NCBI GenBank assembly: GCA_017631375.1
Contig: JAGBTK010000030.1
Location: forward strand, 50,263 to 114,262
Length of the DNA stretch: 64,000 nt
Direction: 5' to 3'
Source: Tidjanibacter sp.
GTDB taxonomy: Bacteria > Bacteroidota > Bacteroidia > Bacteroidales > Rikenellaceae
Translations under genes and position numbers: made by a program
The notes under the pieces: generated by a model
Told to the model about the DNA's origin: nothing
The model's input: only the letters and a program-made list of their open reading frames with translations
Databases searched by the model: none
In this document: in pieces, positions 17,611 through 25,284 of the stretch
Layout of the letters: each line of letters opens with the position of its first letter
Position numbering within the stretch: the stretch's first letter is position 1

Positions 17611-18609
17611 ATGGCATCATCAAACTTTGTCGATTATGTAAAGATATATGCTCGCAGTGGTGCGGGTGGTAATGGTAGTGCGCACTTTCGTCGCGAGAAG
17701 TTCGTGGCTTTCGGTGGCCCCGATGGTGGCGATGGTGGTCACGGTGGTAGTGTGATCCTTAAGGGTAGTTCGCAGCATTGGACCCTTATCCACCTCAAAT
17801 ACCAGCGTCATATCTTCGCCGAGGATGGTCAGAGTGGCTCGGGTGCACGCAGCACAGGTAAGAGTGGGCGCGACTCGGTGATTCTTGTACCTCTTGGCAC
17901 TGTGGCACGCGATGTTGAGACAGGCGAGATTGTAGGTGAGGTGACTGCCGATGGTGAAGAGGTGGTATTGCTCAAAGGTGGTCGCGGAGGTCTGGGCAAC
18001 TGGCACTTTAAGACCGCAACCAATCAGGCACCGCGCTATGCACAGCCCGGCGGAGAGCGTAAGGAGGGAGCCTTTATTCTGGAACTTAAAGTGTTGGCAG
18101 ATGTGGGCTTGGTAGGCTTCCCCAATGCGGGTAAGTCAACCCTGCTGTCGGTTGTTTCGGCAGCGCGTCCCAAGATCGCCGACTATGCTTTTACCACTTT
18201 AGAGCCTAATCTCGGTATCGTGGAGGCTCGTGAGGGACGCTCGTTTGTTATGGCAGATATACCCGGTATTATCGAGGGCGCACACGAAGGTCGTGGTCTG
18301 GGTATCCGATTCCTGCGCCACATTGAGCGAAATTCGATACTCCTCTTTATGATTCCTGCAACCACTGAGGATGTGGCGGGCGAATATGGCATCCTGCTCA
18401 ATGAGTTGACACAGTACAACTCCGAACTTCTGGATAAACGCCGCTTGCTGGCAATCACTAAGTGCGATACTGCCGACGATGAACAACTCGCAAAAATCAA
18501 GAAGGAACTGCCGAAGGGTATCGAAACAATTTTCATCTCCTCCGTCAGCGGACAGAATATCACTCAGTTGAAAGATGCATTGTGGAGTGCGCTGGTGGCA
18601 GAAAATTAG
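17611..18609 (+). CDS. obgE: GTPase Obg/CgtA
   Basis: A 332-residue GTPase that acts in late 50S ribosome assembly and stress control. The glycine-rich Obg fold fills about residues 1-158 ([25 protein letters not shown] at the start, GGxGG runs after it). The G domain follows with G1 GFPNAGKST, the switch motif [12 protein letters not shown] and TKCD. There is no C-terminal extension. An upstream in-frame codon at 17569 overlaps the promoter -7 element, so the ATG at 17611 is chosen. The gene ends at a strong palindromic terminator. Confidence 0.97.
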   Translation: MASSNFVDYVKIYARSGAGGNGSAHFRREKFVAFGGPDGGDGGHGGSVILKGSSQHWTLIHLKYQRHIFAEDGQSGSGARSTGKSGRDSVILVPLGTVARDVETGEIVGEVTADGEEVVLLKGGRGGLGNWHFKTATNQAPRYAQPGGERKEGAFILELKVLADVGLVGFPNAGKSTLLSVVSAARPKIADYAFTTLEPNLGIVEAREGRSFVMADIPGIIEGAHEGRGLGIRFLRHIERNSILLFMIPATTEDVAGEYGILLNELTQYNSELLDKRRLLAITKCDTADDEQLAKIKKELPKGIETIFISSVSGQNITQLKDALWSALVAEN

Positions 18610-18623
18610 AAACTCTTGTGCGT

Positions 18624-18674
18624 TATAATAATAAAAAAGTCCTCAGAACTTCTGAGGACTTTTTTATTATTATA
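18624..18674. terminator. Bidirectional terminator, perfect 25-bp palindrome
   Basis: The arms at 18624-18648 and 18650-18674 are perfect complements around one central base, with GTCCTCAGAA as the core and A/T runs outside. It serves both obgE and the convergent lyase gene, whose stop lies 2 bases beyond. Confidence 0.95.
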
Positions 18675-18675
18675 T

Positions 18676-20124
18676 TTAGAGCGAATCGCCAAAATCTTTG
18701 CGGAATTTTGAGACGAGTTTCTCGGGCCAATCGGAGGTAGGCTCCAAGCCGCCCATAAAGAAACGCAGTACGGGAGGTTCGTAGGTGAATCGCAGACCAC
18801 CGATAAGTTCTCTGTTGTCCCACAACCACTGCAAGCGGTCGATAACATAGTTCACCTGCGACAAAGTAAATACTCGGCGAGGTACGGCCAGGCGCAATAG
18901 CTCAACATCTGCCAGCACATCGTTGCCCTCCGCGTCGCGAATCGAACTGATAGTACCGCGCTCCATACCGCGCACACCCGAAATCAGATACAAGGCCACT
19001 GCCAATGCACCTGCGGGGTACTCGCTCTGAGGAATATGTTTGCAGAACTCCATTGCATTGACGTGGCAACCCAGCACACCCGGAGGAGTGATAACGGGGA
19101 TGCCTGCCTTGTCGAGTTGCTCGACCATATATTTAATATATGTGGGGCTCTGCGAGATCATAGTTTCGTCAAGTGTCTCGTACAGACCTACTGCCATTGC
19201 CTCAATCTCGCGCACCGAGATACCGCCATATGTCAAGAAGCCCTCGAAGAGAGGAATTAGTGCCTCCATCTTGCCGTATAGGTCGCGACGGTTGGTACAG
19301 ATACCGCCACCACGCGACGAACTGAGCTTACGAGCCGAGAAATAGACCAGATCGGCAAGGTTGGTCATTGTTTTGAGGATATCGCCCATCGTGTTCTCCT
19401 TCCACGCATCTTCGCGCTGACCTACAAGGTAGGCGTTCTCGCCAAGGAGCGATGCATCGAGCACCAGCATAATACCATACTTGTCGCATACTGCCCTCAC
19501 ATCCATCAAGTTACGGATAGAGAAGGGCTGACCGCCGATAAGGTTGGTCGATGCCTCCATACGCACAAAGGGAATCTTCTCTACACCGTGTTTTTGGATG
19601 CAAGCCTCCAATTTCTCAATGTCCATATTGCCCTTGAAGGGGTGGTCGCTGTGGAGCTCGAGTGCGCGGTCGTGGATGAGTTCCTCGATTGTCGCACCGC
19701 GCTCCATAACATGTGCAAGGATTGTTGTGAAGTGGTAGTTGGTGGGTACTACATCACCGGGCTTTACGAAGGCCGAGCAGATAACATTCTCAGCCGCACG
19801 ACCCTGATGCACGGGGAGCAGATATTTTTTGCCCAACACATCCTCAACTGCTTTCTGCAAACGCTCAAAGGATTGCGAACCAGCATATGCATCGTCGGCC
19901 TGGAACATTGCAGCCACCTGATTGTCGCTCATAGCATTGGTGCCCGAGTCGGTAAGCATATCAAGGAATACATCCTTGGTGCTCAGACGGAAGGTATTGA
20001 AGCCTGCCTCGTTCATAGCCTCCAAACGACGGCTGATGGGTTGCAGGTGTAGTTTCTGTACTACTCTCACTTTATGTAGTTCGAGGGGCATATCGCCCAT
20101 CTTGTAGAATTTGATATTTGCCAT
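18676..20124 (-). CDS. Tyrosine phenol-lyase/tryptophanase-like beta-eliminating lyase (divergent)
   Basis: A 482-residue PLP enzyme of the Beta_elim_lyase family, which splits aromatic amino acids to pyruvate, ammonia and phenol or indole. Conserved features: TDSGTNAMSD, Tyr80 in DAYAGS, HQGR (Arg109), FTT (133-134), Asp223, the Schiff-base Lys266 in SARK, His354 and PRR near 415-417. MERG (387-390) and LRFF (453-456) match tyrosine phenol-lyase, where tryptophanase has His at the second site. The Arg three residues after Asp223, which contacts the cofactor in both enzymes, is Leu226 here, and the segment after Lys266 is changed (LSSSRGGG). A C-terminal extension of about 22 residues is also present. 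The substrate is therefore uncertain. Confidence 0.8.
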   Translation of the reverse strand: MANIKFYKMGDMPLELHKVRVVQKLHLQPISRRLEAMNEAGFNTFRLSTKDVFLDMLTDSGTNAMSDNQVAAMFQADDAYAGSQSFERLQKAVEDVLGKKYLLPVHQGRAAENVICSAFVKPGDVVPTNYHFTTILAHVMERGATIEELIHDRALELHSDHPFKGNMDIEKLEACIQKHGVEKIPFVRMEASTNLIGGQPFSIRNLMDVRAVCDKYGIMLVLDASLLGENAYLVGQREDAWKENTMGDILKTMTNLADLVYFSARKLSSSRGGGICTNRRDLYGKMEALIPLFEGFLTYGGISVREIEAMAVGLYETLDETMISQSPTYIKYMVEQLDKAGIPVITPPGVLGCHVNAMEFCKHIPQSEYPAGALAVALYLISGVRGMERGTISSIRDAEGNDVLADVELLRLAVPRRVFTLSQVNYVIDRLQWLWDNRELIGGLRFTYEPPVLRFFMGGLEPTSDWPEKLVSKFRKDFGDSL

Positions 20125-20173
20125 AGTAGTTCTTCTAAGGTTAGTAAATTGGGTTGTAAACCTAATTGGAATA

Positions 20174-20206
20174 CGAATTTACTATTTTTTATGGGAAATA
20201 ACCAAA
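20174..20206 (-). promoter_or_regulatory. Possible promoter of the lyase gene
   Basis: Leftward TTTG at 20206-20203, 21 bases, TAAATTCG at 20181-20174 (6 of 8 to the consensus). Weak match. Confidence 0.35.
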
Positions 20207-20264
20207 GAAAGAGGCAATAAAAAAGGGCTGGTTATGAGGAATTAGACAAAATCATCCCAGAATG

Positions 20265-20304
20265 TAAAAAAAATAAAGGGAGAAATCTTTCGACCTCTCC
20301 CTTT
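20265..20304 (-). terminator. Terminator of the tRNA gene
   Basis: Read leftward, AAAGGGAGA and TCTCCCTTT form a 9-bp stem followed by ATTTTTTTT, directly after the tRNA CCA end. Confidence 0.88.
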
Positions 20305-20305
20305 T

Positions 20306-20382
20306 TGGTAGCGAGACCCGGGATTGAACCGGGGACCTCATGATTATGAATCATGCGCTCTAACCAGCTGAGCTATCTCGCC
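20306..20382 (-). tRNA. tRNA-Met (CAT anticodon)
   Basis: A 77-base cloverleaf including an encoded CCA. Acceptor GGCGAGA pairs with TCTCGCT (one G-T at the first pair), the anticodon stem is CATGA/TCATG, the loop TTCATAA gives anticodon CAT, and the T arm is CCCGG-TTCAATC-CCGGG. The paired first position argues against initiator tRNA. An elongator tRNA-Met is most likely; tRNA-Ile2 with a lysidine-modified CAT cannot be excluded by eye. Confidence 0.95.
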
Positions 20383-20400
20383 ATCGCTTCAAAAGCGCGA

Positions 20401-20432
20401 CAAAAGTAGATAAAAGTTTTTAGTGATGCAAA
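20401..20432 (-). promoter_or_regulatory. tRNA promoter
   Basis: Leftward TTTG at 20432-20429, a 20-base spacer, and TACTTTTG at 20408-20401: a full Bacteroidota-type promoter about 19 bases before the mature tRNA 5' end. The 125 bases from here to 20557 show nothing else I can support. Confidence 0.75.
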
Positions 20433-20557
20433 TTTTTTTGTTCTTTTTTCAAAAAAAAAGAGTTTGCCACTCCCGACTTTTACCCGTCATCTTGCTCTCG
20501 GCACTCCTTTTGCTATGGGGTTTATCAACTAATGTTCAATAAAATAGGCTTTAGACA

Positions 20558-21247
20558 ATGAAACAACAGAGCACAATATCACCCGCTAATCCTTTTGCGC
20601 GCGTGTTGAATCTTCTTACTCTTCTTGGCTCTCTGGTGATACTCATCACCCTGTCGCACGACATCATTTACTCGCGCAACTACACTCTCTCCAACTCGCT
20701 TCTGCATCTTCAACTATTTGTCTGCATGCTCTTTATGGCCGATTGGGTGGCCGGTGTTACCTTTGCCGAGAAGCCTATGCGCTGGGCAATCAGAAATATC
20801 TTTTGGCTCCTTGTTTCGTTACCGTGGCTCAATATTCTTAAATTGGTGGGGGCGGGCGATATTACCAAGCAGCTCTATCTGGTCCTGAAGTGTCTGCCTC
20901 TGATTCGCGGACTCTATGGTATCTATCCTGCCCTGCAATCTGCCACCCGCCCGCGAAGCACGCGTATCTTCCTGTCGTACATCTATATTACCCTTGCCGT
21001 TACCTATCTCTCGGCTCTGCTCTTCTTCTGCGAAGAGGAGGGTTTGAACTCCGCTGTCGATAATTTTGGCACCGCGCTCTGGTGGGCAGGACTTAATGTT
21101 ACTACTGTTGGCGCACCGCTCTTTGCCGTCACCGCCACAGGTAAAATTCTCACTTTCCTGCTCCCTGCTCTGGGTATGATGCTGTTCCCGATTTTTACCG
21201 TTTATATTACAAATCTGGTGGAGAAAAACACATCGGATCGCCAATAG
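20558..21247 (+). CDS. Potassium-channel-like ion channel protein with non-canonical filter
   Basis: A 229-residue membrane protein with spans near 17-33, 48-66, 79-98, 135-157 and 194-220 and a re-entrant pore loop near 168-190, the layout of voltage-gated-like channels. The loop reads WWAGLNVTTVGAPLF at about 175-189: TTVGAP replaces the TxGYG selectivity filter. The would-be S4 (about 103-133) has only a few basic residues. The final helix GKILTFLLPALGMMLFPIFTVYIT matches an inner gate helix. Ion selectivity is open; K+ channel ancestry is likely. It may also be a regulatory or non-conducting homologue. Confidence 0.7.
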   Translation: MKQQSTISPANPFARVLNLLTLLGSLVILITLSHDIIYSRNYTLSNSLLHLQLFVCMLFMADWVAGVTFAEKPMRWAIRNIFWLLVSLPWLNILKLVGAGDITKQLYLVLKCLPLIRGLYGIYPALQSATRPRSTRIFLSYIYITLAVTYLSALLFFCEEEGLNSAVDNFGTALWWAGLNVTTVGAPLFAVTATGKILTFLLPALGMMLFPIFTVYITNLVEKNTSDRQ

Positions 21248-21268
21248 TTCGATATCTTCTAAAACAAT

Positions 21269-21300
21269 CTGCCGAGCGAAAAACTCGCTCGGCAGTTTAT
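21269..21300. terminator. Terminator between channel gene and SGNH hydrolase gene
   Basis: An 11-bp perfect stem CTGCCGAGCGA/TCGCTCGGCAG with loop AAAAC. T-rich on the plus side. Confidence 0.85.
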
Positions 21301-21316
21301 GGTTTTGCATTTTGCG

Positions 21317-22033
21317 TTACTCGCCCTGCATCGCTCTTTTCAACTCCTGTGCCCACAGTGCGTAGGCTTCGCGGGTGATGTGGAGCTTGTCCCCGAGGAA
21401 ATACTTGGGATTGGGGTTGCCCTCGCTATCGAGCAGTAGTGAGTTTACATCAACATAGGTAAACAGTCCTGTGCGCTCTGCAATCTCCGCCATCATCTCG
21501 TTGAGCATCTGCTGCTTGTGGCGAATGCCCTTGCGTGCTTCGGTGTACTTTATCGAGAGGAAATAGCGCGGCGCATCGGGATATTCCTTGCTCAGTCGGG
21601 TGAAAATCATACGATAGAGGTCGATGTTCTCTGCGATGGTCACATCGTGGTTTTTGTCGCCCGAAATATCGTTGTCGCAGAAGAGAACGATTGCTTTGGG
21701 TGTGTAGTGCGAAAATACGCGCTCGTAGTTGTAAAAAATGTCGCGCAAAGTTGCACCGCCATAGCCGCGATTGACCACCTTTAACGGAGCCATATCCTCG
21801 GTCAGAGTCTTCCACATACGGATAGACGATGAGCCAAAGAAGAGTACATCGCACTCCGAAGGCTCGCTCTCGGCGCGTTTGTCGAGGGTTTGCAACTCCT
21901 TTTCGTAGCGTTCAATCCAATTGATAGGGGAGGTGATATCGACCTCGATAGAGCCTTGCAGGCGGTAGTTTTCCTGACCTAATGCCGATACGGCTGATAG
22001 TAGCAATGATGCAAATAGTACAAAAATTTTCAT
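21317..22033 (-). CDS. Exported SGNH/GDSL-family hydrolase
   Basis: A 238-residue protein with a signal peptide ending near SALGQ. The SGNH blocks are in order: FFGSSSIRMW (block I, catalytic Ser near residue 68), NRGYGGATL (block II), LFCDNDI (block III, Asn) and GDKLHITREAY (block V, Asp-His). It is probably an esterase or acetyl-hydrolase acting on lipids or glycans in the periplasm. The substrate cannot be named. It is transcribed divergently from era from a clear TATCTTTG element. Confidence 0.87.
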   Translation of the reverse strand: MKIFVLFASLLLSAVSALGQENYRLQGSIEVDITSPINWIERYEKELQTLDKRAESEPSECDVLFFGSSSIRMWKTLTEDMAPLKVVNRGYGGATLRDIFYNYERVFSHYTPKAIVLFCDNDISGDKNHDVTIAENIDLYRMIFTRLSKEYPDAPRYFLSIKYTEARKGIRHKQQMLNEMMAEIAERTGLFTYVDVNSLLLDSEGNPNPKYFLGDKLHITREAYALWAQELKRAMQGE

Positions 22034-22071
22034 CTTGTTTTGGGTGTTGATTATGTGATAGCAAAGATATG

Positions 22072-22102
22072 AAAAATTATCTCGCGAAAATCACTATCTT
22101 TG
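22072..22102. promoter_or_regulatory. Back-to-back promoters for SGNH hydrolase and era
   Basis: CAAAGATA at 22072-22079 is TATCTTTG on the minus strand, and TATCTTTG at 22095-22102 is the plus-strand copy. The two -7 elements are only 15 bases apart, so the polymerase sites must overlap and probably compete. Confidence 0.75.
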
Positions 22103-22123
22103 CGCCATAATTAATAGAAACAG

Positions 22124-23002
22124 ATGAAATCGGGATTTGTAAATATAATTGGTAACCCCAATGTCGGCAAATCGACACTTATGAACGCTCTGGTTGGCGA
22201 GCGACTTTCGATAATCACCTCCAAGGCGCAGACTACACGCCACCGCATTATGGGTATTGTCAATGGCGACGACTTCCAGATTGTCTACTCGGATACCCCG
22301 GGCATCCTGCGCCCCAACTACAAGTTGCAGGAGTCGATGATGAATTTTGTGATTGGTGCGTTGCGCGATGCCGATGTGATTCTCTATGTCACCGACACGG
22401 TGGAGCAGGGCGATGAGGCTTCGGAGGAGATTGTGGAGAAGATCTCTCTTAGCGGTCTGCCCGTTATCGTGGCTGTCAATAAAATTGATCTTTCCGATCC
22501 GGAGAAGTTGGAGGCTGTGGTTGCTAAATGGCAGGAGCGTTTGCCTCGTGCCGAGGTGGTGCCTGTTTCGGCTCTTCACTCCTTCAATGTTGGTGGTCTT
22601 TTTGATCGTATTGTTGCACTACTTCCTGAGGGTGAGCCTTACTACGACAAAGATACTCTCACCGACCGCCCGATGCGTTTCTTTGCCTCGGAGATTATCC
22701 GCGAGAAAATTTTCTTGAACTACGAGAAGGAGATTCCCTATTCGGTTGAGGTTGAGATAGATTCCTATCGCGAAGAGCCTACCATTGACCGCATTATGGC
22801 AACCATATATGTCAGCCGCGACTCGCAGAAAGGCATTATTATCGGTCACCGTGGCGAGCGACTCAAGAAGGTGGGAATGGCTGCCCGTATCGACTTGGAG
22901 AAGTTCCTTAATAAAAAGGTCTTCTTGCAGTTGCAGGTAAAGGTCGATAGTGATTGGCGTAATTCGGATAGACGACTTACAAAGTTTGGATATAATAATT
23001 AG
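22124..23002 (+). CDS. era: GTPase Era
   Basis: A 292-residue ribosome-assembly GTPase that binds the 3' end of 16S rRNA. G1 GNPNVGKST at about 10-18, the effector region TTRHRIMGI, G3 DTPG, G4 NKID, then the C-terminal KH domain with the GxxG-type loop IIGHRGERLKKVG near 241-253. Normal length. The start follows its promoter by 21 bases, so the leader is very short. It ends at a strong hairpin. Confidence 0.97.
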   Translation: MKSGFVNIIGNPNVGKSTLMNALVGERLSIITSKAQTTRHRIMGIVNGDDFQIVYSDTPGILRPNYKLQESMMNFVIGALRDADVILYVTDTVEQGDEASEEIVEKISLSGLPVIVAVNKIDLSDPEKLEAVVAKWQERLPRAEVVPVSALHSFNVGGLFDRIVALLPEGEPYYDKDTLTDRPMRFFASEIIREKIFLNYEKEIPYSVEVEIDSYREEPTIDRIMATIYVSRDSQKGIIIGHRGERLKKVGMAARIDLEKFLNKKVFLQLQVKVDSDWRNSDRRLTKFGYNN

Positions 23003-23025
23003 GAATTCAAAATACAAAATTGACT

Positions 23026-23065
23026 AAAACTGAGAGCAATATCGAATTGCTCTCAGTTTTGTTTT
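23026..23065. terminator. Terminator of era
   Basis: Perfect 15-bp arms AAAACTGAGAGCAAT and complement, loop ATCGA, followed by TTTTGTTTT. Confidence 0.93.
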
Positions 23066-23311
23066 GGTAGGGCGGATATGGCGGATAGGAGTAATAGGAA
23101 TTATGGGAACTATGGGAATTTAGTGAGTTTAAGGAGTTTAGTGAGTTTAAATAATTTAAATATCTCTCTAATCTCTCATTTCCTATTATTCCCATTATTC
23201 CCATTATTCCCTCCCCAAACCATTTTGCATTTTGCATTGGTCTTACCTCCCTATACCTTATATATTATGAAAAAAAAGTTAACGAGATTTTTTTTCTTCA
23301 GAAATTATTTC
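23066..23311. repeat. AT-rich iterated repeats between era and rplM
   Basis: This stretch holds no credible gene. It contains GGCGGATA-type doublets near 23071, ATGGGAA doublets near 23103-23119, AGTGAGTTTAA twice near 23122-23150, and three direct copies of ATTATTCCC at 23185-23211. The last block is roughly the inverse complement of the first (GGGAATAAT-like), so the region is a degenerate inverted repeat. It looks like slippage-prone intergenic filler. Confidence 0.65.
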
Positions 23312-23339
23312 TATCTTTGCGCGCTCATATTCGTATGAG
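23312..23339 (+). promoter_or_regulatory. rplM operon promoter and leader hairpin
   Basis: TATCTTTG at 23312-23319 is the -7 element. CTCATA-TTCG-TATGAG at 23324-23339 is a perfect 6-bp stem with a UUCG tetraloop at or next to the expected transcript 5' end, followed by a 45-base leader to the GTG start. It may stabilise the mRNA or be part of an r-protein autoregulatory leader. Confidence 0.6.
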
Positions 23340-23384
23340 TAAAGGTCACAATTAACAAGTATTAACAATTTAACGTAAGACAAA

Positions 23385-23840
23385 GTGGATTCATTGAGTT
23401 ACAAGACAGTCTTCGTCAATGCAGCAACTGCTCAGAAAGAGTGGTATGTTATCGATGCAGAGGGCGAGGTACTGGGACGACTTGCCTCGCAGATCGCGAA
23501 GATCCTCCGCGGCAAGAACAAGCCGAGTTTTACTCCCCACGCTGATTGCGGTGACAATGTTATCGTTATCAACGCTGAGAAGGTAAGACTTACCGGCAAG
23601 AAGATGACCGACAAGGTCTATGTACATCACACCGGCTATCCTGGTGGTCAGCGTTTCGCAACTCCCGCGGAGCGTCTGGTCAACAAGCCTGAGTTCTTGA
23701 TTGAGAATGCAGTCAAGGGTATGTTGCCCAAAACTCGCCTTGGCGTTGCATTGCTGAAAAATTTGAAGGTCTATGCAGGCAGTGAGCACCCTCACGAGGC
23801 ACAGACTCCTAAGGTAATTAAATTAAACGAGATTAAGTAG
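23385..23840 (+). CDS. rplM: 50S ribosomal protein L13
   Basis: A 151-residue large-subunit protein that binds 23S rRNA early in assembly. It starts at GTG 23385 (MDSLSYKTVF), as in other Bacteroidales L13. Core motifs are WYVIDAEGEVLGRLAS, HTGYPGG, VKGMLPK and YAGSEHPHEAQ. First gene of an L13-S9-S2-EF-Ts transcript, with S9 9 bases downstream. Confidence 0.98.
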   Translation: MDSLSYKTVFVNAATAQKEWYVIDAEGEVLGRLASQIAKILRGKNKPSFTPHADCGDNVIVINAEKVRLTGKKMTDKVYVHHTGYPGGQRFATPAERLVNKPEFLIENAVKGMLPKTRLGVALLKNLKVYAGSEHPHEAQTPKVIKLNEIK

Positions 23841-23849
23841 TAGAAGACT

Positions 23850-24236
23850 ATGGAAGTTGTAAACACAGTCGGACGTAGAAAAGCTGCAGTTGCACGCGTT
23901 TATGTGAAGCCCGGTCAGGGTAACATCACCATAAACAAAAAACCGTTGGAGACCTACTTCCCGCTCGACATTTTCCAGTTCGTGGTTAAGCAGCCCTTGT
24001 TGGTTCTGAACCAGACTGAGAACTATGACATCACCATTAACTTGGTGGGCGGTGGTATTCACGGTCAGGCAGAGGCTGCTCGTTTGGGTATTGCACGCGC
24101 TCTTTGCGAGATTGACGCAGAGAACCGTCCCGTTTTGAAGAAGAACGGTTTCCTCACTCGTGACTCGCGTGAGGTTGAGCGTAAGAAACCCGGTCAGCCC
24201 AGCGCACGTGCTAAATTCCAGTTCAGCAAGCGTTAA
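23850..24236 (+). CDS. rpsI: 30S ribosomal protein S9
   Basis: A 128-residue small-subunit protein whose C-terminal tail reaches the P-site tRNA. It opens with VGRRKAAVARVYVKPGQGNITIN and ends in the basic KFQFSKR tail, the invariant C-terminal Lys-Arg. It follows rplM by 9 bases, the conserved L13-S9 pair. Confidence 0.98.
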   Translation: MEVVNTVGRRKAAVARVYVKPGQGNITINKKPLETYFPLDIFQFVVKQPLLVLNQTENYDITINLVGGGIHGQAEAARLGIARALCEIDAENRPVLKKNGFLTRDSREVERKKPGQPSARAKFQFSKR

Positions 24237-24415
24237 TATTCGTCCGCACACGACACGGAAGTGGTTCGAAACAGCGAAGACCACTCTCGAAGAAGATTGT
24301 TACTTCGCCGTTGCCCTTTCGCGGAAAACCTCTCGGACTGCTGCTTAGAGTGGCACTACCGACAGGTTGACGAAAAGAGAATTAAAATTAAAGAAAAAAG
24401 TAAAAGGTTACAAAA
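24237..24415 (+). promoter_or_regulatory. Possible structured leader before rpsB
   Basis: The 179-base gap between rpsI and rpsB contains a hairpin AGTGGTTCG...CGA-ag-ACCACT (24260-24285, two-base bulge) and a second weaker stem around 24330-24370 (CGG-TGC against GCA-CCG with interruptions). No clear -7 element and no T-run is present. It resembles an r-protein autoregulatory leader, but this is inference. Confidence 0.35.
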
Positions 24416-25249
24416 ATGCCTACTAAAACAGATTTTAATCAATTGTTGGAGGCCGGTGTACACTTCGGCCACCTGAAAAGAAAATGGAATCCTAAGATGG
24501 CTCCCTATATCTTTATGGAGAAGAACGGGATTCACATCATCGACCTGCACAAAACTGCAGTAAAGGTTGATGAGGCGGCAGCAGCCATTAAGCAGATTGC
24601 CAAGAGTGGTCGTCGAGTACTCTTCGTGGCAACCAAGAAGCAGGCCAAGGATATTGTTGCCGAGAAGGTGCAGGCTGTAAACATGCCCTATGTTACCGAG
24701 CGCTGGCCCGGTGGTATGTTGACAAACTTCCCCACCATACGTAAGGCCGTTAAGAAGATGGCTACCATCGATAAGATGACCAATGACGGTACTTATGATA
24801 ACTTCTCGAAGCGCGAGAAGTTGCAGATTGAGCGTCAGCGAGCTAAGTTGGAGAAGAACCTCGGTTCGATTGCCGACCTGACTCGTCTGCCCGCAGCACT
24901 CTTTGTAGTTGACGTACAGAAAGAGGCTAATGCCGTTAAGGAGGCAAAGCGTTTGAGCATCCCCGTATTTGCAATGGTTGATACTTGCTGTGACCCTACA
25001 GATATCGATTACGTTATCCCTGCAAATGACGATGCTTCGAAGAGCATCTCTCTGATTCTTGACATTATGTGTGCAGCCATTGCCGAGGGCTTGGAGGAGC
25101 GCAAACTCGAGAAGGAGAAGGAGAGCGAGGAGGCTGCCGTTGAGGCTAAGAAAGAGGCTAAGCCCCGCATCAAGAAGAGTGTAAAGGTTGAGGTTGAGGA
25201 GCCCGCTGCTGAGGCTACTGCAACCGAGGCACCCGCTGAGGAGGCCTAA
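24416..25249 (+). CDS. rpsB: 30S ribosomal protein S2
   Basis: A 277-residue small-subunit protein. Core motifs are AGVHFGHLKRKWNPKM near residues 13-28, RVLFVATKKQA, ERWPGGMLTNFPTIRK and VVDVQKEANAVKEAKRL. The C-terminal 45 residues are a Lys/Glu/Ala-rich extension, common in Bacteroidota S2 and absent in E. coli. It is followed 35 bases later by tsf, the conserved rpsB-tsf pair. Confidence 0.98.
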   Translation: MPTKTDFNQLLEAGVHFGHLKRKWNPKMAPYIFMEKNGIHIIDLHKTAVKVDEAAAAIKQIAKSGRRVLFVATKKQAKDIVAEKVQAVNMPYVTERWPGGMLTNFPTIRKAVKKMATIDKMTNDGTYDNFSKREKLQIERQRAKLEKNLGSIADLTRLPAALFVVDVQKEANAVKEAKRLSIPVFAMVDTCCDPTDIDYVIPANDDASKSISLILDIMCAAIAEGLEERKLEKEKESEEAAVEAKKEAKPRIKKSVKVEVEEPAAEATATEAPAEEA

Positions 25250-25284
25250 ACTAATTGTTTAACCAGCAAAAAGAGAATTACGAT

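Noticed and set aside
23078-23338. An 86-codon frame in the era-rplM gap
   Set aside because: It is made of iterated AT-rich repeats and overlaps the rplM promoter.
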